This document shows positions 1 through 9,245 of a DNA stretch of 64,000 nt, one piece after another. A program made the position numbers and the translations under genes. Location: the NCBI GenBank assembly GCA_003223645.1, contig QHVT01000004.1, forward strand, positions 247,334 through 311,333, given 5' to 3'. The notes below the pieces were generated by a model that was not told the origin of the DNA, made no database searches, and saw nothing but the letters and a program-made list of their open reading frames with translations. The stretch is from Acidobacteriota bacterium. GTDB taxonomy: Bacteria; Acidobacteriota; Thermoanaerobaculia; Gp7-AA8. The first letter of the stretch is position 1. Each line of letters begins with the position of its first letter.

Positions 1-421
1 TCAGCTGGTCGAGAATCATGTCGATGAGATGCGCCTGCGTTTTCACGCGGCGGCGCAGCGACGGGAACGCGCACGCGTGAAGAATGAGCTCGCGCAGCAG
101 CGGCGAGACGTTCACGACGCAGCAGTTGGACAGGAAGCGGACGAGGCGCGGCTTGATGTAGAGCGTGCGCATCGAGACCGCGCCGTGCATCGAGACGCCG
201 TGCGGCGTTGACGCCGGAATCCACACCGCGCGCTGCGACGGTACGACCCATGTCCCCTCCGCGGTCCACACCGTCATCACGCCGCGGCTCGCGTAGATCA
301 GTTGATGTTCAGGATGGAGATGCCGCGGGATCTCGTGCGCGGACGCGAATTCGTACGACAGCGTCGTGATCGGATTCGGCAGCGGCGGACAGATCTCGAC
401 GTGCTGTCGTTTTTGCGACAT
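1..421 (-). CDS. AraC-family transcriptional regulator, N-terminal part (runs off the left edge)
   Basis: The minus strand is open from ATG at 421 to the window edge, giving 140 codons without a stop. The N-terminal half looks like the cupin ligand-binding domain of AraC/XylS regulators: residues near 32-37 read EIPRHLHPEHQL, followed by a beta-rich stretch with YASRGVMTVW and WVVPSQRAVWIPAST, typical of the arabinose-binding fold. The end of the visible part (LRELILHA, then QAHLIDMILDQL) corresponds to the helical linker before the DNA-binding domain. The two helix-turn-helix motifs would lie outside the window. It is divergent from the VOC gene that follows, so it may control that gene, but this is only inferred from position. 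Confidence 0.8.
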   Translation of the reverse strand, partial: MSQKRQHVEICPPLPNPITTLSYEFASAHEIPRHLHPEHQLIYASRGVMTVWTAEGTWVVPSQRAVWIPASTPHGVSMHGAVSMRTLYIKPRLVRFLSNCCVVNVSPLLRELILHACAFPSLRRRVKTQAHLIDMILDQL

Positions 422-474
422 CTTTTGTCATCGTAGTGAAAGCGCGGTCCGCGCTCAACGCGTACATTGACCGC

Positions 475-849
475 ATGCTCGGCACAAACAAGATCGTCGC
501 CTTCCTTCCCACCACCGACTACGACGCCGCGCGCGCGTTTTTCGAAGGCGTCCTCGGCCTGCGCTTCGTCAGCCAGGACGGATTCGCGATGGTGCTCGAC
601 GCGAACGGAATCATGATCCGCGTGACGAAGCTCCGCGAGCACACTCCGCTCCCCTACACGATCCTCGGCTGGGAAGTCTCCGACATCGAGCGCACCGTCT
701 CCGCGCTCACGGAGCGCGGCGTGACGTTCGAGCGCTTCGGATTCTTCGAACAGGACGCGCTCGGAATCTGGACCGCGCCGACGGGCGACAAGGTGGCGTG
801 GTTCAAGGATCCGGACGGCAACACGTTGTCCGTGTCGCAGCACGTGTAG
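475..849 (+). CDS. VOC family (glyoxalase/bleomycin-resistance fold) protein
   Basis: A 124-residue protein, the usual size of a single vicinal-oxygen-chelate module pair. It begins MLGTNKIVAFLPTTDYDAA, matching the first beta strand and helix of this fold, continues with FFEGVLGLRF, and ends with the characteristic KDPDGNTLSVSQ strand found before the C-terminus of VOC proteins. An upstream GTG at 436 would add 13 residues, but ATG 475 puts the fold start at the normal position. The substrate cannot be read from the sequence: members include glyoxalases, dioxygenases and antibiotic-binding proteins. The gene is convergent with the next one, with an inverted repeat between them. Confidence 0.85.
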   Translation: MLGTNKIVAFLPTTDYDAARAFFEGVLGLRFVSQDGFAMVLDANGIMIRVTKLREHTPLPYTILGWEVSDIERTVSALTERGVTFERFGFFEQDALGIWTAPTGDKVAWFKDPDGNTLSVSQHV

Positions 850-857
850 CGCTTCGC

Positions 858-923
858 GGAGTGGTGCGCGCCTCCGGCGCGCCTTTGGGGGACGGGAGGC
901 GCGCCGGAGGCGCGCACCACTCC
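858..923. repeat. Intergenic inverted repeat, 26-bp arms, between convergent genes
   Basis: Arms at 858-883 and 898-923 are perfect reverse complements built on the word GGTGCGCGCCTCCGGCGCGCC. A 14-bp loop separates them. There is no T-tract, so a standard intrinsic terminator is not obvious, although the stem would be extremely stable. Confidence 0.9.
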
Positions 924-925
924 GG

Positions 926-1501
926 TTAAAACTTCCACGTGATGCGCGCGATGTCCTGCTTCGCGTCGTCGGCCGCGGTCACGACGAACAGTTTCTCCGC
1001 GCCGTTCGGCGCGACGAGCTTCACGTTGTAGCTTCCCGGCTCGGCGAAGTCGTAGACCTCGTCCATCGAGTTGAACTGCGTCACCTGGCCGATCGGAAGA
1101 TCGTTGACGTACACGAGCACGTCGTCCGGCAGCACGTTGAATACGACGCCGCGGCGCGCCCAGTAGCGGGACGTCGCTTGAACGCCGCCGCTGTCGTTGG
1201 TGATCACGGTGCGCGACGTGCCGGGCACGGGCTCGTTCGCGACGGGAGTGTTCTCCGGCAGCACGAGCGATGCGCCGGCGCCCGGCTCGCCTCCCGGCGC
1301 GGGCGCGGTGGGACGCGCTTTGCGCGCCGGCACGTGCGCGAGGATCGTGTCGTCGCTGCGGAAGCGCAAGCCGGTGTAGACCGCGAGCGCGGCGAGCGTT
1401 ACGAGGACGACGCCGATGAAGATCGGGATCCAGCGCGGCATCGGCGCGGACGGCTCTTCATCGTCGCGCGAGAGATCGGCCTCAGGAGGTTGCTCCGTCA
1501 T
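926..1501 (-). CDS. Membrane-anchored PEGA-like periplasmic protein (hypothetical)
   Basis: A 191-residue protein. An acidic, proline-containing cytoplasmic tail of about 24 residues is followed by one hydrophobic segment (IPIFIGVVLVTLAALAVYTG, about residues 26-45). A low-complexity Pro/Ala/Gly linker comes next, then a C-terminal domain of about 80 residues containing VLPDDVLVYVNDLPIGQV and FAEPGSYNVKLVAPNGAEKL. That pattern resembles the small PEGA-type beta domain usually found outside the cytoplasmic membrane. Its start overlaps the end of the DUF2007 gene by 20 nt, so it is the last gene of the selD-DUF2007 operon. Function unknown. Confidence 0.7.
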   Translation of the reverse strand: MTEQPPEADLSRDDEEPSAPMPRWIPIFIGVVLVTLAALAVYTGLRFRSDDTILAHVPARKARPTAPAPGGEPGAGASLVLPENTPVANEPVPGTSRTVITNDSGGVQATSRYWARRGVVFNVLPDDVLVYVNDLPIGQVTQFNSMDEVYDFAEPGSYNVKLVAPNGAEKLFVVTAADDAKQDIARITWKF

Positions 1502-1844
1502 CGCTCTCCGCCTGCGCGTTCTCGTCGATCTCGGCGACGCCCTCGTCGGTCACGAGCGTGTCGTCGTCGTCATCGATGTGGTCTTCGTATTCGCGCTCGC
1601 GCTCGCGCAACAACTGCATCGCGCGCGGCTCGTCCTCGGCGGTGACGAAGATCCGGATCTCCCCCATCGTTCCGAAGTTGATCGGCTCCATGTGGAACTT
1701 CACGTCCTCGATCTGCGCGGGAATGCCTTCCGCCTCGAGAAATCCCCGCAACAGGTTCGCTTCGTCCTCGGTGCCGACGCTCGCAATCTCCACGAGTGTC
1801 GTGCCGTCCTCGGCGGTAATGGTGTTGGCGGTATCGTCAGGCAT
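1482..1844 (-). CDS. DUF2007-type putative signal-transducing protein
   Basis: A 120-residue protein. The core TLVEIASVGTEDEANLLRGFL, followed by AEGIPAQIEDVKF and IRIFVTAEDEPRAMQLLRE, matches the alpha/beta DUF2007 fold, where a short ferredoxin-like domain is predicted to bind a regulator. The last 40 residues are highly acidic (EYEDHIDDDDDTLVTDEGVAE) and probably disordered. The gene starts 12 nt after the selD stop, with an AAGGAG sequence in the gap, so translation from the selD message is expected. It overlaps the downstream membrane protein gene. A selenium link is only positional. Confidence 0.75.
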   Translation of the reverse strand: MPDDTANTITAEDGTTLVEIASVGTEDEANLLRGFLEAEGIPAQIEDVKFHMEPINFGTMGEIRIFVTAEDEPRAMQLLREREREYEDHIDDDDDTLVTDEGVAEIDENAQAESDDGATS

Positions 1845-1856
1845 TCCTTTGACTCC

Positions 1857-2924
1857 TTACGTTATGAGAGTGATTCGGCCCTTGTCGGCCGTCATCCTTC
1901 CGATCTTTGCATAGAACAGACCGCTTTCGCTCAGCCGTGCGACGAGCGCGGCCTCGCGCTCCGGCGAGATTGCGATGAGCAAGCCGCCGGACGTTTGTGC
2001 ATCACACATCAATGTGTATTCGCTCTCCGGAACCGACAAGCGGACTCGATCGCGAAAGGTCTTTGCGTTTCGATTGGTGCCCTCGGGACGATATCCCTGC
2101 GCGAGCAGCTCGCGCACGTGATCGAGCACCGGAACCGCGCTGACGATGATCTCCGCGCCGAGGCTCGCACCCTGACACATCTCGAGCAAATGACCGATGA
2201 GACCGTAGCCGGTGACGTCCGTCGCCGCGCTCGCGCCGGCGGCGACCATCGCCTGTGCAGCGTCGCGATTGAGCATCGTCATCCACGTGATCGCTTCGTC
2301 GAGTGACGGCGGCTCGCGTTTGAAAAACTTGCGCGTCGTCGCCGCGCGGTACGCGCTGACGAGAATCCCGTTGCCGATCGGCTTGGTGAGATACAGCAGA
2401 TCGCCTTCGCGCGCGGTGGAGTTGCGCACGAGCTTGTCGACGGCGACGACGCCGGTGACGACGAGTCCGTACTTCGGCACGTCGTCGATGATCGTGTGAC
2501 CGCCGGCAACGCTGAAGCCCGCCTCCTGCGCTTTCTCCGCGCCGCCGCGCAGGATCTCCTGCAGCACGTCGAGCGGAAGCACCTCGGTCGGGAAGCCGGC
2601 GATCGCAAGGCCGAGGATCGGAGTCGCGCCCATCGCGTAGACGTCGGAGATCGCGTTCGCCGCGGCAATCTGTCCGAAGAGATACGGGTCGTCGACGATC
2701 GGCGTGAAGAAGTCGACGGTCTGCGCGATTGCGATGTCGCCGGCGATGCGAATCACTGCCGCGTCATCGCACGTCGACGTTCCGACAAGAAGATCCCCGA
2801 CCCCTTCGGTGGAGGGGAGCTTGGAAAGGATCGAGCGCAGGTCATCCTGACCCAGCTTGCACGCTCAACCGCCGGTCGTCGCGAAGGACGAGAGCGCCGG
2901 ATAGCGCCGCAGCGAGTGCTTCAC
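1857..2924 (-). CDS. selD: Selenide, water dikinase SelD, selenoprotein form with in-frame UGA
   Basis: SelD makes selenophosphate from selenide and ATP, the selenium donor for selenocysteine and selenouridine. From ATG 2756 the reading frame gives a SelD missing its N-terminus. Extending the frame upstream shows TGA at 2867-2865 in the context GG-U-ACKLG, exactly where SelD carries its catalytic Cys or Sec (Cys17 in E. coli), with the conserved Lys three residues later. The frame remains open beyond it to GTG 2924, giving 355 residues with Sec at position 20, close to the E. coli length of 347. Further support: the TSTCDDAAV strand, FFTPIVDDPYLFGQIAAANA, GGHTI, TDVTGYGLIGH and CDAQTSGGLL. 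TTG 2951 is an alternative start; an in-frame stop lies just above it. Standard gene callers would truncate this gene. First gene of a three-gene operon. Confidence 0.9.
2832..2867 (-). promoter_or_regulatory. Candidate bacterial SECIS hairpin of selD
   Basis: Immediately at and after the UGA codon (2867-2865) the mRNA can fold. GAGCG (2866-2862) pairs with CGCUC (2837-2833), and GGUCA (2852-2848) pairs with UGACC (2844-2840), closing a GGA apical loop that starts about 18 nt after the UGA. A G-rich short apical loop at this distance fits known bacterial SECIS elements, which recruit SelB. The fold was drawn by eye. Confidence 0.6.
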
Positions 2925-2947
2925 GCGCGCGATGTTACCGCGCCGCA

Positions 2948-3142
2948 AGGCTCATAGGCGCATAGGCGCACAGGCTCATAGGCGCACGGGCTCATGGGCG
3001 CACAGGCTCATAGGCGCACGGGCTCATGGGCGCATAGAGAAGCAAGAAGAACCTATGAGCCTATGCGCCTATGCGCCTATGCGCCTCTGAGCCCATGCGC
3101 CTATGAGCCTGTGCGCCTCTGAGCCCATGCGCCTCTGAGCCT
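2948..3142. repeat. Word-repeat inverted array, GGCTCATAGGCGCA family
   Basis: The left arm (about 2950-3034) repeats GGCTCATAGGCGCA and GGCTCATGGGCGCA about six times. The right arm (about 3050-3140) consists of the complementary words (TATGAGCCTATGCGCC). The arms match in sequence but not exactly in word order. The left gene boundary is selD's start and the right boundary is the stop codon of the next gene, whose TAG lies inside a CATAGG word. Confidence 0.9.
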
Positions 3143-3410
3143 ATGCACCCGGTTCTTCTCCGAGAACTTCCGCCCGCGCGTGCTCGACCGCCGCGAGGAT
3201 CTCCTGGTACAGATCGTACTTCACGTCGTCGGAGAGCGCGACGTCGCGGTTCACGATCTCGGCGATTTGCGCCGCGTAGTACGACGCGAGCGGAAGGCGC
3301 TCGCCGCTTTCGTGGATCTGGCGAAAGCCGATCGTCAGCTCGTCCTGCAGGTTCTGGCGGAACGTGCCGTTGAAGATGTCCTCTTCGATGTTGTTGTAGT
3401 CGATGTTCAT
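3141..3410 (-). CDS. Hypothetical protein, 89 residues
   Basis: A soluble, mostly helical, acidic protein beginning MNIDYNNIEEDIFNGTFRQN. It has no motif I recognise. ATG 3410 overlaps the stop of the upstream metallopeptidase-like gene by the ATGA arrangement, so the two are probably translationally coupled. An in-frame upstream extension inside that gene is rejected for this reason. Its last codons run into the word repeat, which provides the TAG stop. A role together with the protease (for example as partner or inhibitor) is speculative. Confidence 0.6.
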   Translation of the reverse strand: MNIDYNNIEEDIFNGTFRQNLQDELTIGFRQIHESGERLPLASYYAAQIAEIVNRDVALSDDVKYDLYQEILAAVEHARAEVLGEEPGA

Positions 3411-4537
3411 TTCGGGGCGGTGTAGGTCGTCGTCACTTCGACTCCGCTCTTCGCGATTTTCGCGTCGATGCCGCGCTTCTTGAGAAACGCTCCGTACGTG
3501 TCCGCGAACGCGCTCGCACGCTCGGGCGACTCCCACTTCGTCCACGTTTCCACGCGGCCGTCGCGCCACACGGCGGCGCGATCGTTGATCCAGCCGCGCG
3601 CGGCGTCCACGCCGACGAGGTAGCGCCAGTGAAATTCGCCGAGGTGTTCGACGGCGATGACGTCGCCTTCCGGTTTCTTGTTGTTGAAGGGCTCGTACTT
3701 CGACTGGTGTGCGAAGTATTCGCCGGAGTGGAGAATCTCGCGCGTGCTGCGCGGCGGGTTCGCGTGCACGGCGTCGATCGCTTTCCAGCCGCCGCCGCGC
3801 TTGTACGCGGTGATCACGAACTTCAGTCCGTCGAGGTAGGGGAACTTCAGCATCTCGACGAAATACTTCGGCGTCTTCGGATCGATCATCTGATCGGCGG
3901 CGGCGCTGTTGGACATCATGTTCATGACCGCATCGTCCTTGAGCACTTCGTCGAGCTCCACGCCGTTCTGCTTGAGCATGTGCGCGACCATCACCAGCAC
4001 GGCTTCGCCTTCGAGCACGGAGTGATACGCCATCATCGCGTCCGTGTCTTTCATCAGCTCTTTCTCGCGCGGGCCGAGCTTGAAGTACTGGTCCTGCAGC
4101 GCGTGCGTGAGCTCGTGCACCATCACCGTCTCTTCGAGCACTTTCGGATCGGCGAGCTTCGCCGCGTCCGGAAGGTTGGGCATCTGTTTGATCGAGTAGT
4201 ACGTATGGGAATGCGGGTCATAGAACGCGAGGACCTGCGACTCGTAAAGCTGCAGCATCGTCGGGACGATCTCGCTGGACTTGATGTCGACGAGCTGCAG
4301 CGCGCGGAGCAGCGTTCCCCAGTCCTCGAGCGAGTAGGGAACGGACTCCTCCATCTGTTCACGAAGAAGTTTCTTCAGCTCACTGCGATCGATGCTGACA
4401 TTCCGCACTTCGGCGATGAACTTCTTGCCGCGAATCTCCTCCACCGCTTTCATGCCCGGCGCGAGAGGAGAAGCCTGCGCGCAGGCGGTGAGCACGAGCA
4501 GAAGTACGGCGAGTCGCGAACGGCGGAGCGGTGTCAT
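3407..4537 (-). CDS. Putative HExxH zinc metallopeptidase lipoprotein
   Basis: A 376-residue protein when started at ATG 4537, which gives a clean lipoprotein signal (basic start, LAVLLLVLTAC with the lipobox Cys near residue 20). The longer reading frame to 4633 only translates the upstream ATGGCGG repeat. The zinc-protease motif VMVHELTHALQDQ is followed about 40 residues later by LEGEA, a suitable third ligand (gluzincin-like HExxH...E). The rest is helical. The substrate is unknown. It is likely exported and anchored to a membrane. It is divergent from the RsbW-like gene and coupled to the small downstream gene. Confidence 0.75.
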   Translation of the reverse strand: MTPLRRSRLAVLLLVLTACAQASPLAPGMKAVEEIRGKKFIAEVRNVSIDRSELKKLLREQMEESVPYSLEDWGTLLRALQLVDIKSSEIVPTMLQLYESQVLAFYDPHSHTYYSIKQMPNLPDAAKLADPKVLEETVMVHELTHALQDQYFKLGPREKELMKDTDAMMAYHSVLEGEAVLVMVAHMLKQNGVELDEVLKDDAVMNMMSNSAAADQMIDPKTPKYFVEMLKFPYLDGLKFVITAYKRGGGWKAIDAVHANPPRSTREILHSGEYFAHQSKYEPFNNKKPEGDVIAVEHLGEFHWRYLVGVDAARGWINDRAAVWRDGRVETWTKWESPERASAFADTYGAFLKKRGIDAKIAKSGVEVTTTYTAPK

Positions 4538-4573
4538 GCGCTGCGGAACGGGACGTACCCACCCGCCCATTCC

Positions 4574-4643
4574 GATGGCGGACGGCCGATGGCGGATGGC
4601 AAAGATCCGGATTCGCCATCCGCCATCTGCCATCTGCCATCCC
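4574..4643. repeat. ATGGC(G/A)G word inverted repeat in a divergent promoter gap
   Basis: GATGGCGG-type words at 4574-4600 are followed after a short spacer by GCCATCCGCCATCTGCCATC-type words to 4643. The element lies between two divergent start codons, so it cannot be a transcription terminator for either gene. It is close enough to affect promoter geometry. Confidence 0.9.
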
Positions 4644-4674
4644 GTTCTGTGTAGAATGCGCGGCGATTCAGCTC

Positions 4675-5130
4675 ATGGAACGCGGCGACAGCGAGCGTAT
4701 CGAGATCACGATCAGCAGCCGCTTCGAGAACATCGAACTGGTTCAAGTGATCGCGGAACACCTCTGCGAGAACGCAGGTGTCGACGAGGATGGTTCCCAC
4801 TGGATCGGCATGGCGGTGCGCGAAGCGGTCGCCAACGCCATCAAGCACGGCAACAAACTCGATGTACGGAAGAAAGTGAACGCCACCTTCGAGCTCACCG
4901 GCCCGGAGCTGGAGATCACGATCTCCGATGAAGGAGAAGGATTCGATCCCGCGAAGGTCGGGGACCCGCTCAATCCCCAGAACCTGATGAAGACGAGCGG
5001 CCGCGGCATCTTTTATATGAAGACGTTCATGGACCAGGTGCACTACTCGTTTCAGTCCGGCGGCGGAACGTCGCTGGTGATGACGAAGAACCTGACCAGG
5101 GGCAGCGGCATCGCAAGCACGAAAGCATGA
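4675..5130 (+). CDS. RsbW/SpoIIAB-type ATP-binding anti-sigma factor or regulatory kinase
   Basis: A 151-residue GHKL ATPase. The N box reads AVREAVANAIKHGNKL, the G1 box DEGEGFDP and the G2 region SGRGIFYMKTFMDQV, followed by GTSLVMTKNL at the end. There is no phosphoacceptor His domain, which is the form of the serine kinases that bind sigma factors or phosphorylate a STAS partner. ATG 4675 was chosen because upstream codons fall in the repeat. A TAGAAT hexamer about 18 nt before it could be a -10 element. The STAS gene follows after 22 nt, so the two probably form a switch pair. The target sigma factor is not in the window. Confidence 0.85.
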   Translation: MERGDSERIEITISSRFENIELVQVIAEHLCENAGVDEDGSHWIGMAVREAVANAIKHGNKLDVRKKVNATFELTGPELEITISDEGEGFDPAKVGDPLNPQNLMKTSGRGIFYMKTFMDQVHYSFQSGGGTSLVMTKNLTRGSGIASTKA

Positions 5131-5152
5131 ATCGGAAAGAAGGAGAGTCAGT

Positions 5153-5488
5153 ATGAGAGCCACTTCCCGGACGTCCGGAAACGTCGAGATCATCAGCCTG
5201 GACGGAAAGATCACCATCGGTGCGGGAGACACGCAGCTGCGCGAGGTGATCACGAACGCCGTGAGCGCGGGCAAGACCAACATCCTGCTCGACCTGAGCA
5301 AAGTCACGACGATCGATTCGTCAGGCATCGGCGAGCTGGTCGGCTCGTACACGACGGTGACGAATCGCGGCGGCAAGCTGAAGCTGCTTCACCTGCCGGC
5401 GAAGCTGAACGAGCTGTTGCACGTGACGCAGCTCATCACGGTGTTCGAAGTCTACGAAAACGAGAACGAGGCGGTCGCCAGCTTTTAG
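5153..5488 (+). CDS. STAS-domain anti-anti-sigma factor (SpoIIAA/RsbV type)
   Basis: A 111-residue protein that is a complete STAS domain. It begins with the first strand (VEIISLDGKITIG). The phosphorylation loop is LLDLSKVTTIDSSGIGELVG, in which the Ser after ID is the usual target of the partner kinase, and the C-terminal helix ends at VFEVYENENEA. AAGGAG lies 8 nt before ATG 5153. It is downstream of and probably co-transcribed with the RsbW-like kinase, so phosphorylation by that kinase is the expected control. The TAG stop forms the first bases of the following inverted repeat. Confidence 0.9.
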   Translation: MRATSRTSGNVEIISLDGKITIGAGDTQLREVITNAVSAGKTNILLDLSKVTTIDSSGIGELVGSYTTVTNRGGKLKLLHLPAKLNELLHVTQLITVFEVYENENEAVASF

Positions 5489-5545
5489 TGGAGCGGCGGG
5501 CTTTAGCCCGCCGGATCGTCGGTGGGCAAAGCCCACCGCTCCACT
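5487..5545. repeat. Inverted repeat filling the gap between two convergent stop codons
   Basis: The outer arms AGTGGAGCGG (5487-5496) and CCGCTCCACT (5536-5545) enclose two smaller hairpins, GCGGGCTTTAGCCCGC and GGTGGGCAAAGCCCACC. The left arm includes the STAS gene's stop codon, and the right arm ends one base before the stop codon of the opposing gene. Confidence 0.9.
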
Positions 5546-6193
5546 CTAAGGCCGGCGACCTCTCCGTCCCGGCGCCACCGGCGTGGGCGCAAATACCGGC
5601 TGATCGCCGAGGTTCGACCAGCGCACCGGAAGCGCATTCGTGACCACGACCTCGTTGCGCTCCAGCCACGTTCCGAAGAGCTCGTCGGCGCGCTTGGCGT
5701 CGGCGATCGCGTGCTCGGGAATGTCGAGCAGTTCCGCGAACGGCTTCGTGTCGCCGAGGAAATTCACTTTGAGGCGGAGGTTCGCGGGGACGCGCACGCG
5801 AGGATCGGGCGACGTCGCCTGCATCGCGAACGCGAGCCGCGCCGATGCGGTGAACACTTTCTTTTCGCCCGGCGCAATCGTGATCAATCGCGGCAGCATC
5901 ACCTGTCCCGGCACTTCCGATCCGATGTTGACGGTGATGGTCTGCGTCTCGGCGTCGTACGTCGTCACCGGAATGATGTCGGCGATCGCGATCGCCTGAT
6001 CGCGCTCGTTCGTGATCTCGTAGGTGATCGGCAACTGCAGCCCCGGCCGGATCTCCTCGGCGCGAATCTCCGCGTCGACGCGAACGGCGCTCTCCGTTCC
6101 GACGACGCGCCGCGGCTCGTTCATGTCGACGGGACGCGTGGCACAACCAGCAGCGACGACGAGTGCAAAGGCAGCAGCGGACCAACGGTTCAC
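5546..6193 (-). CDS. Hypothetical lipoprotein, paralogue of the upstream gene
   Basis: A 215-residue protein from GTG 6193, which has AGGGAG at a suitable distance. An upstream ATG at 6229 would add a non-signal-like leader. The signal ends in VVAAGCATR with a lipobox Cys. The mature part has beta-rich blocks shared with the gene at 6276-6902: [32 protein letters not shown] and [11 protein letters not shown]. This looks like an immunoglobulin-like fold similar to DUF-type 'intracellular proteinase inhibitor' or adhesion modules. No catalytic motif is visible. Function unknown. Confidence 0.7.
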   Translation of the reverse strand: MNRWSAAAFALVVAAGCATRPVDMNEPRRVVGTESAVRVDAEIRAEEIRPGLQLPITYEITNERDQAIAIADIIPVTTYDAETQTITVNIGSEVPGQVMLPRLITIAPGEKKVFTASARLAFAMQATSPDPRVRVPANLRLKVNFLGDTKPFAELLDIPEHAIADAKRADELFGTWLERNEVVVTNALPVRWSNLGDQPVFAPTPVAPGRRGRRP

Positions 6194-6250
6194 GGGGTTG
6201 TCTCCCTTGTGCAGTTCGGAACCCCGCAACCGTGGCCGAATATTGCTGTG

Positions 6251-6269
6251 GGCGCCCGAAGCGGGCGCC
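6251..6269. repeat. Short GC-rich hairpin (GGCGCCCG/CGGGCGCC)
   Basis: A perfect 8-bp stem with a 3-nt loop, just downstream of the minus-strand gene that ends at 6276. It is embedded in the words GTGGGCGCCCGAAGCGG and GCCGCTCC. No U-tract follows. Confidence 0.7.
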
Positions 6270-6275
6270 GCTCCA

Positions 6276-6902
6276 TTAAAAACCCTGCGCGCGGGCGATG
6301 CGCTGCGAGGCGTCGACTGTGGCGTTGGGATCGTGCGACGTCCAGCCGATCGGCACCGCGTTGAGCAGAATCGTGTCGCTGTTCTCCATCCACTGCGTGA
6401 ACTGCGCGTCCGACAGCTGTTGACGCACGCGCAGCGTCGCGAACGGCGCGAGGTCGCGCAGGATCGTGACTTTCACCTGCACGTAGCGCGGTGCCTGCCC
6501 GAGAGTATCGCGCATTGCCGAAGCGGAGACCGAGGGGATCGCGGCCGCGCGCAGCACTTTCTTTTCGCCGGGACCGATCGTCACCATGTGCGGCATCGTG
6601 CCGTCAGCCGGCACCTCGGAGCCGATGGACACCGTGATCGTGCGCTGGTCTTCGTCATACGACGCAGCGCTGAGCTTGTCCGCGATGGCGACGGGAGTGG
6701 CGGTGAAGTTCTGGATCTGGTACGTGACGCCGATTGGGGCACCGGGTGATGCCGTGTCGCGCGAGAGCTGCGCGTCGATGCGAACGTTGTCTTCGCGCGC
6801 GACCGAGCGTCGCGGATCATTCATGTCGATGGACTCGGCCGCACCGGCGGCCAGCGAGAGGATCGTGCTGGCGGCAACCGCCAGAATCATTTTCGAGCTC
6901 AT
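6276..6902 (-). CDS. Hypothetical secreted protein, paralogue of the downstream lipoprotein
   Basis: A 208-residue protein from ATG 6902, preceded by AAGGA about 6 nt upstream. It has a Sec signal ([19 protein letters not shown]) without a lipobox Cys. The mature part repeats the blocks of its neighbour: [29 protein letters not shown] and [11 protein letters not shown]. The two genes are therefore a tandem duplication in which one copy is lipid-anchored and the other soluble. It has the C-terminal marker [11 protein letters not shown] where the partner has [11 protein letters not shown]. Function unknown. Confidence 0.7.
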   Translation of the reverse strand: MSSKMILAVAASTILSLAAGAAESIDMNDPRRSVAREDNVRIDAQLSRDTASPGAPIGVTYQIQNFTATPVAIADKLSAASYDEDQRTITVSIGSEVPADGTMPHMVTIGPGEKKVLRAAAIPSVSASAMRDTLGQAPRYVQVKVTILRDLAPFATLRVRQQLSDAQFTQWMENSDTILLNAVPIGWTSHDPNATVDASQRIARAQGF

Positions 6903-7008
6903 GGCATCCTTCTGTCTCATAGTGACGTCCGCGGCCGGATCGTTTCCCGGTCGGGAGCACTAAGATCAGAATGCGTGCCAGGTTATTTGCGGTTGGCGCA
7001 AAGCGAGG

Positions 7009-8805
<1,797 letters not shown>

Positions 8806-8848
8806 TCGCGGGCCATCTAACACGAACTGCTGGCGTTGTCATCCCGGT

Positions 8849-8923
8849 TTAGATGGCAGATGGCAGATGGCGGATGGCAAATTCCAAAGCGGCGCCATCT
8901 GCCATCCGCCATCCGCCATCTAA
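8849..8923. repeat. AGATGGCAGATGGCGG word inverted repeat
   Basis: TTAGATGGCAGATGGCAG and GGATGGC words from 8849 to about 8879 are mirrored by GCCATCTGCCATCC and GCCATCTAA ending at 8923. The right arm contains the TAG stop of the zinc-ribbon gene (CTA at 8920-8922 on the plus strand). Confidence 0.9.
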
Positions 8924-9141
8924 TGTCCCTGCCACTGATGCCCGCAATCCACGCATACCCGCTGGTTGATCGCGAGGTGTGCGACCACGATCACGGCGAT
9001 CATGATTCCGGCAACGATCGCGGCATTGAGATGAAACACGAGCACGGCCGGAATCGCCAGCGCGACGAGCACGAGGTAGACGATCCAGATCGCGTTGCCG
9101 CCGCGACGCGTTTTTTCGGAGCCGCAGTTGGGACATTCCAT
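8920..9141 (-). CDS. Small membrane protein with split zinc ribbon
   Basis: A 73-residue protein. CPNCGSEK at residues 3-10 and CVDCGHQW near the C-terminus form a four-cysteine zinc ribbon. The two halves are separated by two hydrophobic segments (IWIVYLVLVALAIPAVLVF and IVAGIMIAVIVVAHLAI), so the ribbon would be assembled on the cytoplasmic side of a hairpin membrane anchor. Proteins of this shape are common in bacteria and mostly uncharacterised. The start codon lies immediately at the edge of the divergent inverted repeat. Confidence 0.75.
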   Translation of the reverse strand: MECPNCGSEKTRRGGNAIWIVYLVLVALAIPAVLVFHLNAAIVAGIMIAVIVVAHLAINQRVCVDCGHQWQGH

Positions 9142-9235
9142 ATCCTTTGGACTGCGGCGGCTACGCCGCCGCTTTTCTATACAGTGTCATACGGTGTGAG
9201 AAAGCGGCGGCGCAGCCGCCGCAGTCCAAAGGATA
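9141..9235. repeat. Long inverted repeat between divergent genes
   Basis: The arms TATCCTTTGGACTGCGGCGG... (9141-9177) and their near-perfect complement (9199-9235) are separated by about 20 bp of AT-richer sequence (ATACAGTGTCATACGGTGTG). It occupies nearly the whole gap between the zinc-ribbon start (9141) and the SDR start (9246), so any promoter must lie inside it. Confidence 0.92.
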
Positions 9236-9245
9236 AACTCTGAAA

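Noticed and set aside
298-843. 181-codon minus-strand frame over the VOC gene
   Set aside because: It runs antisense to a clear VOC protein and its composition is that of a shadow frame.
858-923. All palindromes interpreted as Rho-independent terminators
   Set aside because: Most lack a T-tract and several lie between divergent start codons. Only 12983-13003 and 18601-18628 have proper T-rich tails.
1857-2756. Short SelD starting at ATG 2756
   Set aside because: It lacks the catalytic loop and the first strand; the frame continues upstream through UGA in the exact SelD Sec context.
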